A stretch of DNA of 64,000 nucleotides, taken from contig JAHRBC010000009.1 in NCBI GenBank assembly GCA_022702545.1, positions 1 to 64,000 of the forward strand, written 5' to 3'. Of the stretch, positions 34,185 through 45,244 are shown piece after piece (the stretch's first letter is position 1; each line of letters starts with the position of its first letter). This DNA comes from Phycomyces nitens. Its lineage: Eukaryota > Mucoromycota > Mucoromycetes > Mucorales > Phycomycetaceae. The notes below the pieces were generated by a model. The model had not been told where the DNA came from. It was given only the letters and a program-made list of their open reading frames with translations, and ran no database searches. Made by a program: the position numbers and the translations under genes.

Positions 34185-35062
34185 TTATAAAGTGGCAAGA
34201 TTACCCCTGGTCACATGCAGATTGTCATTAAACACATAATATGATGCAATGATAAAGAACTGATTACTACTCGGAGGGTACTGGATGAGCCCAACTTGAT
34301 GCTGAATGTCATCCACATTAACAGCATATTTTGGCTGGGTTGTTTGTCCAGTTGAGCTGTGTGACCGCCGTATTACGATTGGCACAGATGAGTCATGGGC
34401 TGCTGTACCATGCTCTTTCATCACTTCAACGAATGCCAGAAAGTGCGGTGTGCCATCAACCTCTTTATGCTCAAAATAAAATTCCACGGTGCCAACAAAC
34501 CAGCTTTGAATAGTTATATTGCGACGGCTAGATAAAAATATAAAAAATGCGAGTGATCTCTATTTTGTATTTTGACTAATACCAATACTCACTTTCTGTA
34601 TGGACAGGTGAACATCACATGATGATTGCCACGTCTGGTCTCGTTTTTTATTCTTCGGTACATACATGAAGAATGTACGGTTGAATTTTTCCAAAGACGA
34701 GAAGCAACAACAATCGTCGGGTCATCAAGTTCAATACTGTCCATACCACTGTTTCGCACATAGTACTTTGCCAAAGTATTCTTGACAACAGGGCTGCTGA
34801 CACCTTCCAAGTCATCATCATTCAAACTGGCATGTCAGTTGAATGGCTCCCATAGCTGGGCAGCACTTACACCATCTGGAAGATCTAAGAAACTTGCTTC
34901 ATTATATGTGGACGGCTGACTTGTACTAGGATAATTCTGAGAGCTGTTTGCTGAACTGACAAAGCTATTAACAGCAAAGCGCTCAACAAGCAAACTGGCA
35001 TTTCTACCGCCCTTCAAGTTTGACGTGATAAGCTTGGAGTATACTCTAATTACTTTTTCCAT
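34185..35062 (-). pseudogene. Transposase C-terminal remnant in E3
   Basis: Third copy of the remnant described for E1: blocks 35062-34835, 34825-34589 and 34487-34185, with the identical in-frame TGA and GT-AG intron. Only a few residue differences from E1 and E2. Confidence 0.6.
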
Positions 35063-35585
35063 GGGTAGGTAAGAGATTATTTGACTAATAATAGCAACAG
35101 CAGCAAAGACACTTCTTGGTCAATGATGACAAAATCAACGTACCTGTCATCAATGATTGTGGCCAGTGAGGCACGGCTAGGACAATAGCACTCCACATTT
35201 ACAAGTGCAAAAGAATGTGGTGTGCCAAGAATCTTCTTCAAGACACCTTTAAGAGTGCAAACCAGACTTGTAAGAGAAAAATAGCAGAGAACAGCCAGGC
35301 AAGTTTATTAATTAACAAACATTTGAATATACATTATAATTAACACTGGAAAAATGGGCTGGATTACTAGTGCACCAAGAGTACTTTAAGGTGTAGGAAA
35401 TATAGGCCTTTTTTTCAACTCAGAAGATTTTTTTTATTCAAATAAAAAAAGACTTTTTAACAGATCCTATTGGTTCGGGCAAACAAGTAAAATACAATAG
35501 TTTTTTTTTGTCTATAAATTGACAGCAAATAAAACATATGAAGCACTTGTTTCCTTTTTTATCTTACAATCGAATCACACAAAAT

Positions 35586-38500
35586 ATGTCTTCTGCTTCC
35601 CAAAACAACACTGCCTGTTACTGTAACAAATGCAATGGTAACCAAGAAGGGTTCTCTATGGTATCCAGACGCAATTATCAGCGTCATGCCAAAAGAGCAA
35701 GAATTGAAGAGGCTGGACAAACTGAGAGTAGTATGTATTAATTTTGTATTTACTGCGCAATAATAACCATTATTCTTTAATTGAACCTCAGGCACACAAA
35801 GTGTCATTATGGATGTTGATGTTGAGGGTAAAAAATATTTATTTGAAAACCAGTTTAAGGGCAATAAACTAATCTATTCCATATTTGTAGCAATCCCGAT
35901 GTTTGAATCTGAATCCATGGAAACAATGGGCGGTCAGGCCAACCTACCTTTTTTGGATTCCGTCCCGATGTCTGACGATGATTTGGCTGACAATGAGGTC
36001 AATGGCGATGACACCGAGATTGCCAATGACAGCGACAATGGCAACAATGAAGAGAGTGATGTCGAGGAGATTGATGTTGAGGAGTTCAACGGCGAAGGTC
36101 AGTATTGAATAACTATCATAAAGAAGCATGCCGAAATTGAGTGTTAATAATTTTCCTTTTTTAAAACAGAACCCTTTGGTGCTCCTGGTATGCCCGAAAA
36201 TCCAGTGCATAGGGCTATTGCCATTTTCGTTGTTCTTTTTGCATCCCGTTATGCAGTCAACAAGGGCGCAGTTGTATTGATCCAGTTTGTCAATGAGCTC
36301 TTGATGGTTTATGAACAAGACTTTCAGCTACCAACAAGTCTTGCTGGTCTTCAGAAGATGACGGGTTTTAGCAATATCACCAAAGATATCAAACGATTCG
36401 TTTCTTGCCCAGATTGCCACCAGATCTACGAAGAATCTATTTCCGTTCCTCCCTTGTGTAGCTCTGTGAAAATAGGCGCAAACATAACTTGTAACTGTGA
36501 GCTGAGAAAGAAGTCGACGTCTGGTGCCATGGTTCCAAAGAAAATCTTTGTGTATCAGTCCGTCAAAGATGCACTCAAGGTTCTCTTTCTTCGTCCTGGT
36601 TTCGAGCAGAAGATCGGCCTCTGGAACGACGAGCTGAAGGTGGCAGACACCATGTGTGACGTTTACGATGGCAAGATGTGGAAGGAGTTGAAAGACAGTG
36701 ATGGTCTTTCATTTGTTGCCCGCCCTCGTTCTCTTCTGTTGACTCTCAACATCGACTGGTTTCAGCCCTTCGATGGTGTCACCCACTCCTCTGGTGCCAT
36801 ATATTTGGCAATCAACAACTTGCCCAGAGATGAAAGGTTCAAGCCAGAGAACGTCGTCTTGGTTGGGCTAATGCCTGGACCAAAGGAGCCCAAGTCGTAT
36901 GAGATCAACAGCTATCTCAAGCCTTTGGTGGATGACCTTGAGCAGTTGTACGTTGGAATGACAATTCCAACCTTTGAGTATCGATCTGGAGCAACCGTCC
37001 GTGCTGCACTCCTAATGGTGGCATGTGATATCCCAGCAGCCAGGAAAACGAGCGGATTCACATCCCACAATAGCACCAACGCCTGCTATAAATGCAGTCG
37101 TCAATTCAGTCGTCTTGCTGGGACAAGCAGTGTGGACTTTCGTGGTTTCAACTATCTGGAGTGGTCTATTCGTCATGGTGTCGAAAACAGGGTGCATGCT
37201 GAGGTGTGGAAGAGTGCTGGTACACCCTCAGAAAGGCATCAGCTGGAGATCGAAAATGGTGTTCGATGGTCGCAGCTGCATCGCCTTGGATACTTTGATC
37301 TAGTACGTGGAACGATCATTGATCCCATGCACAATCTCTTTCTGGGCACGGCAAAGAGAATGATGGAAAAGTGGATTGCTGGTGGTGATATCAATAGTGG
37401 ACAACTGAACGACATGCAGCAAATCGCCAAGAAAATGACTCTCCCAGCCTCGTACAGTTCATTGACAGCGAAAATTGGAAAAGGGTTTTCATTTATGAAA
37501 GCTGACGAATGGAAGTCCTGGGTGCTGGCGTACTCTCCCGTCTTGCTGAAAGATGTTCTCAACAATGACAAGTTCAGAAACTGGATGGACTTTGTCGATG
37601 CCTGCCGTCTCCTTGTAAAGCCATCCCTATCATTTGAAGAACTTGACGATGCCCATGACTACCTAGAGAAATTCTGTCAAAAGTGCGAGCGTCTTTACCC
37701 TCCTAGTGTCCTCACCTGCAATATGCATCTGCACCTCCATCTTCGCGAGACCATTCGTGATTTTGGACCAGTGTATGGCTATTGGCTCTTTGGGTTCGAG
37801 CGATACAATGGTTTGCTAAAGAACGTGAGCACTAACAGAAAGGATAGTTTTGAGGCAACGTATATGAGGAATTTTGTTGAAGAATCGTACAAGGCCGATT
37901 ATGTGCAAGCAGTCCTTGGATACTCCAGTAAAATCCCATTCTCTTCTGTCTTTGCCAAGCTCGTCTCCTCACCCACCCTTTCACCTGCCACTGTACCAGA
38001 CACCCAACGCCGATTCAACTTGCAGCACTTCTTGGACTCTTCCTTGAATCCAGAGATCTCTGTTAATGGCAATGAACCTCTTCCTTCCTCGGCCTTTCCT
38101 CTGCAACTTGGAAAGACAACGTCAATGGGGGATGTAGACTATCCTCATTTGTTGAGTTACTACAGAGAGCAATATGGCATCGCCGAACTCACCAGCTATC
38201 AGGAAGCTTCTTCTCGGTTCTCATTTGTAGACGATCAAATAACGAAGTTGAAGTCGATCGATCTACTTGGCCAAGTCTACCGTGGAGCAAATGGATTAGG
38301 CAACCATGGATCCTATATACAGGCGTTATATGTTGGTAGTAATGATCAGACAGTAAACGCATATACCGGCCAGATCCAATATCTCTTTATTCATAAGTTC
38401 ACGCCGCCATCAACTAGTACCAACCACTGGACTCGCATGGTTCATGAAAATCAACATGTATTCGCATTTGTTAGATGGTTTGCAACAACCTCTAACAGAT

Positions 38501-38679
38501 CGCGTGAGGATGAAGGTGTTGAGGTTTGCAAAAATGAATATTCCATGCCTGATCATAACAGCATCTTGCCAGTACACAGGATTTTGTTAGAAGTTGCCAT
38601 TGGAGAGCACATCACTCGAACTAATAAGAGAATGATGCTTGTCATCCCTCTTCCAAAAAAAAATCTGTGCCTAATATAA
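35586..38679 (+). CDS. Tnp2 (Transposase_21) CACTA transposase, intact (E5)
   Basis: Four exons, 35586-35730, 35792-35827, 35891-36097 and 36170-38679, all with GT-AG borders and together an exact multiple of three: 965 aa. N-terminus has C11-x-C13-x2-C16...R33-H34, a possible zinc or BED-like DNA-binding motif. Residues about 65-130 are Asp/Glu rich. The core has CPDC (209-212), CNC (237-239), LNIDWFQPFDG (about 322-332), NNLPRDER, GLMPGPKEP, VACDIPAARK (D about 416), CYKC, DPMHNLFLGTAKR (about 514), GYWLFGFERYN and, near the end, ILPVHRILLEVA. These match the Tnp2/Transposase_21 family, whose enzymes cut CACTA element ends. Which acidic residues form the DDE triad is inference. It converges on orfB, 124 bp away. 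Confidence 0.93.
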
Positions 38680-38802
38680 AATAAAAAATATCTTCTTCTT
38701 TTAAAGATAACCAAAATTAAGGCACCAAAAATATACTTTATATATATTGACGGTATTACGTTCTTGGGGAAGTGGGTGAGAAAATATAAACAACAACTTT
38801 AT

Positions 38803-39968
38803 TTATACATCGTTTCTAAAAGCCCACTGTGGGAGGCGGGAAACCACGTCATTTGGGGCCGCTGAGTTTGACACACTCTTAAAAACCCGAGGCAAGAATT
38901 GATGGGAATGCAAACCCATTCCATCAAGGACATGAGAGTCAACAATAGTGATGAGTCTATTAAACTGAAATACAAGTATTAATATTTTATATAACAATTC
39001 AGACACGTAACCCAGTTATTGCCTTATTATTATTTACCTCATCACTTCTCCATCCTGGGCGAACAGTACGGATGACACGTTTGGTGCCACTTTCAGATGT
39101 CTCTACATCAGATTCACCCTCGGACATTGCCTCCCTTATGATCATGTTGGCACAATCTTTGCCCATCATCTCATTGATTGCGTCCTCATTGTCAAGGTAG
39201 GCATTCAAGCGCCGAGAATGGCTCTAAAATTCTCAGTTAATACTGCTTCTTTGATATTAAATATTTATTAGTTATTTAAAGTATATCTTACCTCGCCTGC
39301 ACGGTTTGCCCTTCTTGAACGAGTGTTCACGGCAGCTTTTGCCGAAGAAGACTTCTTGTCTTTGGAACTTTGGCTCCTGAAGTTGGTGTGAAGATTCTTG
39401 TGCAAGTCACTTCTCCTCATTCCCTTGCTCTCAAACTTGGGCTCCAAGTAGTTGAGAATCCTAACAACTAACTCCTTGTTTGGACTTTGGTTGAAAGGAA
39501 CGTCTGTATTCCACCTTGGCTTGTTATTGTTTGCCAAGATCTCTGCAGTTATTCTCGACGAAAACTTTGGCTTCCACATATATTTGCGAATCGCCGTCTG
39601 ACACAGTATATGAGATAATGAATTGATAACATACTATATAATTTGCTACTTACATAGACATCGTTGTTTGTCTGCTTGGTTGGCACAACTGGTAGAAGAG
39701 CAACAGGTGCAACAGGAATGGCAGGAGAGTTGACAAGAGCAGTGTTATGGGCACTACCCAATGCACCAATTGCTCTAATGGCTGAAGCATTACCAGCCAC
39801 AACAACGTTGAGTTGAGCCTTTACAGACCCCACTTGCACTTCGACGTTTGTCATTTTGCCTTCCATCTCGGAAAGCTTTGCCATAATCTGTTCCATGTCA
39901 GGAGCAGGAGCAGAAGTAGGACCAGCAGGAGTGGGACGAGGAGCAATTGTTCTTCTTTGGTTAACCAT
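38803..39968 (-). CDS. orfB protein, intact (E5)
   Basis: Exons 39968-39654, 39597-39292, 39223-39038 and 38964-38803 with GT-AG introns; 969 nt, 322 aa. Order of parts: basic Pro-rich start (NQRRTIAPRPTP), a heptad-rich helix (MEQIMAKLSEMEGKM) likely to form a coiled coil, an exon-2 domain with KPRWNTD and TRSRRANRAGE, then EAMSEGESD followed by RTVRPGWRSDE just before an intron, and a C-terminal NRLITIVDSHV...HSHQFLPR block. Exon 2 is exactly 306 nt here, in E4 and in E7. I recognise no known domain. By position it resembles the second gene (TNPA) of plant CACTA elements, but sequence similarity was not tested. Divergent from gene C across about 235 bp. Confidence 0.85.
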
Positions 39969-40078
39969 TTTCTAGAATATGATAAAGTATATTTCGATTA
40001 TAATTATTAGTTTTTGTTCAATTGAAATAAAAATAAATATAATATACGTACAAAAACTGTTTGGGTGAGTGAGTAAGT

Positions 40079-40113
<35 letters not shown>

Positions 40114-40203
40114 GGTAAGAGAGGTTGAATATCAAAAAGGCCGTTATATATAGGCATTTTGAATGACTATAAAGATGTTCCTCTATTGTCTTGAAGCACT
40201 GAG
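39969..40203. promoter_or_regulatory. Probable divergent promoter of orfB and gene C (E5)
   Basis: The 235 bp between the two divergent starts hold an AT-rich stretch, a (GT)15 run and a TATATATA-like word (ttatatatagg at 40144). The corresponding gap in E7 (60349-60581) has the same dinucleotide run and tatatataa word, so the layout is conserved. Confidence 0.4.
40081..40110. repeat. (GT)15 microsatellite
   Basis: Perfect GT run of 30 bp in the E5 orfB/gene C intergenic region; its counterpart in E7 is at 60442-60469. Confidence 0.9.
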
Positions 40204-40409
40204 ATGCAAATCGGCCTTGATATTGTTTTTGGGCTCAATCCATCATGCTTTCCGCAGCATGCTTCAAAGGTGAAAAAAATTTCAGACTCTCTCCTTTTTC
40301 TTTGGTTCCCTTTATTTTTCCTTTTGTTTGCTTTTTTGATATCGGCGCCTTTCTCTGGTAAGACATTTTTTATACCTCTTTATACACACAAAGTAATCTC
40401 TTTTCATAG

Positions 40410-41142
40410 ATGTGCGCTCCCATTCCAACTCATCCTTTCCACAATGGCCATCTAGACAAATACTCACTGGCCGCATTCACTGGTACCATCATCATGATAA
40501 AAATTATTTTCACTTTCTCTCTTAGATTGGCCAAACAACTTATGTAAGGATGCCATCGGCACCAGGTAAATTTTTTCTTTCAATCATACTTGTTCCCTCT
40601 CTGACTCTATTCCATTGTAGACTGCCCTTTCTATTCACGCCATCGGCCTCCTCCATCATTCGCGATTGTAATCATAAAGGTAATATTCTTTATAAATCTC
40701 TTTTTACTTATCTAAAATATTATTCAGACTATTTATTAATAATTATTATGTGTTTTATAGACTCACTTGGGCTTCCTTTGCACACCATGCCCCCTACTTT
40801 GATAACCCATTTGGCTCCTGGTATGTAAATTAAATATATCATCACTCTGTTCACCCATATTAATTTTTATTCTCTTTTTTATAGTAAAACCCGCCACACA
40901 GCCCATCCAGCCTTACAATTCAAGTCCCCTTTGCGCACTCTTGCCCATCTCTTGCAATGTAAGTATCTTTTGACACACAAAAATTTTCTCTTTGTACCCC
41001 ATATCATTAACACTTCTTTTATCTTTTACAGAACACTCCCGCAGCCCAAAAAATCACTGGATATTCATATTTTTGCAGGTATTTTTTATGTAGAAAAATA
41101 TTCCATCCAAATAGCAGCAGGCAACTGGGTAGAAACGGCTAG
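40410..41142 (+). CDS. Gene C: micro-exon gene, open in E5
   Basis: Six short exons with canonical GT-AG introns: 40410-40482, 40526-40565, 40621-40679, 40761-40820, 40885-40958 and 41032-41142. The phases fit throughout and give a 138-aa frame from ATG to TAG, with no internal stop. Composition is Pro/Ser/Thr/Leu-rich with scattered Cys. An upstream ATG at 40204 (MQIGLDIVFGLNP) followed by a hydrophobic stretch may be a further 5' exon; its splice to 40410 is uncertain. The last exons are conserved in reading frame in E4 and E8, and in E9 apart from one nonsense codon. AATAAA-like signals follow at about 41200. I recognise no family; a structured noncoding transcript remains possible. Downstream of it, 41143-41625 holds only the right subterminal region. 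Confidence 0.55.
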
Positions 41143-41625
41143 GCCATAGGAATAGGCGTAATAGTAGACCCTAAACCTAGAAACATTCTATTCTTTCTAA
41201 TAAAAATAAAAACGTAAAACATTACCAATCAATTATAAATGGGAAATCAAATAATGGGTGATATATTATTGGTCAAAAAGAATAAAGAAGATTAAATACT
41301 ACACTATGAGGATGAAAAAAGTGTAGTAAAGATGTAAAATACTACAGTGTTATTCTCTCAAAATAGATTCTTTCAAAACGGAACCGCACATTTAAATGCT
41401 TAATCCCCCCATAACCTAATTAGATATACCCGCCAAAAGTGCTACTGGACCTCAGCTGCAGCACCTCTTTCAATAATTATGCTAGCAATTATCACGACAT
41501 ACTGCTAGCAGCTAAGACCAGGTTGTTCTCAAGCGGAATTATATGTAGAGTCTATCATAATTCAGGTAATTACACTATTGTTTACTTATCTTTCCGCACT
41601 GGTAATCAAGCCCGTTTTTCCAGTG

Positions 41626-43396
41626 TAATACAATATTTTTATTATGTTATAGCAGGAAAGAGCAAGCAGTTCTTTTCTTTCGGAAGATGAGGTATTTCAA
41701 ATGGATGACGAGGCTGAATCCCCAATCATGACAGATGTACTATAAGTTAGAGCTTTTTTGTTGCTCATCTATTCTCAATTTAATATTAATATAATATTTC
41801 TACTGTTTGATATAGGTTTACACCACTAGGAATGAGCAATGAGCCTTCATCTAAGAGAAACAGACTAAGTCTTTAATATTCTTTAGGCTGCTCTTATTGG
41901 TTCTCTCATATTTTTAGTATATGTTTTAGCACACTTTTTCTTTTCCTCTTTTCCTTTAGCTGTTTTATCTTTGCTTTGGTCCTCTCCTTTGAAATAAAAT
42001 CGAATAACTCTCCATCACGTAAGATTGCCACCTTAATAAATGCCCGATTGGCATCTTGTATACCACATCTTCAGCTCTGTTGTTTTTAATCTAGGAATGA
42101 AACACACATCTCGCCCTTTTTCAAGCACCAAAAAAAATGAAATTTTTTTATAGCTGTATTACGCCGAGGTTAGTTTATATTTCTTTTCTTTTCTTTGCTC
42201 TACTTTTTTGAAATAAAACTAAATGACCCTCCCTTATGTAAGGTTGTCAATTACATAAACATCCGATTGGAATCTTGTATACCACATCTTCAGCTCTGCT
42301 ATCTTTAATCAAGGAATGAAACACTCATCTCATAATTTTTCAGACACTAAAAAAAGGTGAAAATTTTTTACAGCTATATTACACTAAAGTTTGTCGTTCC
42401 CCACCTCCCCACCTGGGAATCTCTGTAGAATATGCATATTGTTTTCTTAATGATGTACTCATTCTGCCAACTACCATTATATTCGAATTAGTTTTAAATC
42501 TTATGAGCTGACTTTACAGCAATATATTTTCTATGGTAAGAATATTATAATATGTTTACACTCTTTAATTAATCATATTGCGCATTCTCTATTCTCCTTC
42601 TACTGCATCTAGTATTTACATCTGTACGTTTCATATAGTGGCATTAATTCAAGAGATGCTTGGTATACCGATTAACAAGCACAATATATACTGGTATGCT
42701 ATCCAAAACAATATGCTTGGTTTATTTGATCGCTTCATTCTCTGACCACAATATCTTTATAGCAATTGATGAAGACCAAAGGCCTTCCAAGTCATGACAG
42801 TGATTCACAACAAGATGCTCGGCACGCTGATTAACAAGCACAATATATACTGGTATGCTACCCAAAACAATATATTCGGTTTATTTGATTGCTTCATTCT
42901 CTGACCACAATATTTTTATAGCAATCGATGAAGACCAAAGGCCATCCAAGTCATAACAACATGTTGTTGGCATCGTGTATAGATTGAGTAAAAGGTTTGT
43001 ACCATATACGTTTTATAATATTAAATAGTATTTGCTTTTGGTATGTTTCTATATTATTATTATATATATTTTAATATTATTTGAAATAAATCGAAATTAT
43101 AATAAAAAATAAACCATTATTTCAAATAAATGGCAGTAAAAAAAGAATGGGTGCTAGTATATAAAGTAATATAAAAGAGAGGCTATAGTATATAAAGAAA
43201 CGATTTTGGTTGGATAAAAAAACGGTAGCTGTGCCTATTCCTGCCTCATAACTACCCTTTTTTTTCACACTAAAAAAACGGTAACAGCTACCGAAATCGC
43301 CTTATACAGAGTCTTTACTACCGTTTTTTTTGGTGGGAAAAAACGGTAGTAATGCTACCAAAACGGTAGTTAGCTACCGTTTTTTCCGCCGTAGTG
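41626..43396. other. Right half of E3, noncoding
   Basis: Matches 5739-7350 of E1. A short acidic open segment (ERASSSFLSEDEVFQ in E1 at 5768, preceded by an AG acceptor) is present but I cannot assemble a gene from it. The last 200 bp are packed with CGGTAG/CTACCG hairpin words. Confidence 0.5.
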
Positions 43397-43837
43397 TTTC
43401 TGTATGTGCCAAAGCCAAGTTTTACACAATGAGTTATGACCTGGTTTCTGCATGAGTATTTACTTCATGGGCTGACCAAGTGGGGGTTGTTAGTATGAGC
43501 GGGTCATTAATTTGACCTGATGTACAGAATAAAAGTCTATTTGAAACCAAGTTTCGTTGTTGTACACTCTTTATATAAGAGGAAAGTTGAAAGCAAAAGA
43601 ACCTCTTGACATGATTAAAATCCGATTATACTCAGGTGGATTGAAGGCTTTCTTAATTTTTAACCAATATTTGAAGGCTATTACTGTGTAATCAAGCATT
43701 GAATGCTCCCCCATTATTTTATATCCCGTACTTATTAGGTTGTTTATGGTTTATATTTGTGTTTATTGGAAAGAATAGAATGGTTCTATACACGAGTTCT
43801 AATACTATTACTGTCTATCCTTGCCGCTTCTACCAGC

Positions 43838-44998
43838 CTACTTGATACTACTTGGATCGGGTGCTTCTCTACTGAACAATACCTGAAAATAAGGTCCGAC
43901 GGCAATTTGGGTGGTTGCGGTAGTGTTCTGATATAATAAAAGTTATATTAGTGACATATATTCAAAAGTGCGGGTGCTATTCAAGATGCGAGGTATATTA
44001 TACTTACATTGTAAGGGATGGACAAGAATGGACAAAGAGGGGCTGAGTTGTGCGGCATGGCATCTTGTATGATTAGGTTGACTAGAGATGGGGTAAAATA
44101 AATTATTACAGGTGAATTGAGTGATAAAATAATTAATTTACATACCAGAAGCAGAGTTGGCGATTATAGTAGAGGGATGGTATATGGCGGCCAACAATAG
44201 CTTCTTATTAAGAGTATAAAAAATTATTAGTAAATAGCCAGAATAATATTTTGAAAAGCACAAAGACCAAGAAACGGCATTACCATTATGATAACCAGTC
44301 GTAGATGATGAGGGAGGCAGATGAGGTAGACAGTGATGGCGGCGGCCTATTGTAGAATAAGAAACGTTAGAAAAGAAAATTATTATTTTTTTGACACAAA
44401 AAGATTTTTTTTTACCATAGCACCAATAACGATACCATATAATAGACCATGCCAGTAGAGGAGGTCTATAAGATCAAAAGAGATAGTCAGAATAAATATA
44501 TAAAAAAGTATAAAAGCTAAAAGACAGCATTACCATTATGATGACAGTTGTAGATGATAGAAGACGCAGATGGGGTATAGGGTGATTGATGGCGGCGGCC
44601 TATAGGAGAATAAGAAGCATTAGAGAAAAAAAAGTTTGACACGAAAATATTTTTTTACACTGGGACTGATGACGTTATCATATAATAGGCTATGAAAGTG
44701 GAAGAGGTCTATAAAATAGAAAGAGAGAATCAGAATAATTTGCAAGATGGCACCGGCACATTTAACTGACCATGATTAGTTTGGAGGAGCAATGCAGGCA
44801 GGATGTATTGGAATGAGTGCGTGTTTATAAAGAAGCCGCCAATTTTTTAGTCTAAAGAGGTGTAAAAAAAGAAAGAGAAAATAGGCGCGGATATAAGGAA
44901 ACAAGAGAAAGGAAAAAAGGCTAAAAAGAAAAAAATACAAGGATATATAATTTGAAACAGAGACAGAATAGGTGTAATGGATAGAGTCCAAAAGCAAT
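43838..44998 (-). CDS. Gene C of E4
   Basis: Minus-strand counterpart of the E5 micro-exon gene. The last four exons are clear: 44346-44284, 44203-44146, 44081-44008 and 43927-43838, with GT-AG borders; the final three read KLLLAAIYHPSTIIANSAS, VNLIIQDAMPHNSAPLCPFL and NTTATTQIAVGPYFQ to TAG at 43838. Upstream, the exon pair is tandemly duplicated (segments at about 44455-44660). The first exon probably starts near 44998, where ATIIAFGLYP-like sequence parallels IVFGLNP of E5. Exact 5' structure is unresolved. Divergent from orfB at 45245. Function unknown. Confidence 0.45.
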
Positions 44999-45244
44999 AA
45001 TGGTGCCGTTCATTAATGTGTACAAGAAGTCTTTTTGGATTTATAAATAAAGCTGTCTTTACTAATATATAATCTGTATTTTATATTATTAAATCCTTTT
45101 GACCAACTTGTTCACTCTTCCCACTCAAATCCAATTTTTCTATCTATCTGTCTCTTGTGCGTTTTAAGTAAAAGATATGTTTAAACTTAAAGTAGTAAAC
45201 GAGTATTAAATATTGTGTATTTTTGATATAATTTATAATAGAAA

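Larger units (their letters stand above)
35344..41625 (+). mobile_element. E5: complete CACTA element nested in E3
   Basis: 6282 bp with inverted ends CACTGGAAAAATGGGCTGG / complement of AAGCCCGTTTTTCCAGTG (about 29 bp, three mismatches) and TAA on both sides (35341-35343 and 41626-41628). E1 and E2 show the uninterrupted site (attaatacaat). Encodes an intact transposase, an intact orfB and an open gene C, so it is the best candidate here for an autonomous element and the youngest insertion in the nest. Confidence 0.95.
33775..43396 (-). mobile_element. E3: CACTACGGCGG element inside E4, containing E5
   Basis: Starts CACTACGGCGG and ends CCGCCGTAGTG with TTT on both sides (33772-33774 and 43397-43399). 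Halves 33775-35343 and 41626-43396 match E1 and E2 when rejoined at the TAA duplication of E5. Carries the roughly 125-bp tandem duplication also seen in E2 (about 42660-42900). Its right half contains no gene. Confidence 0.93.
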
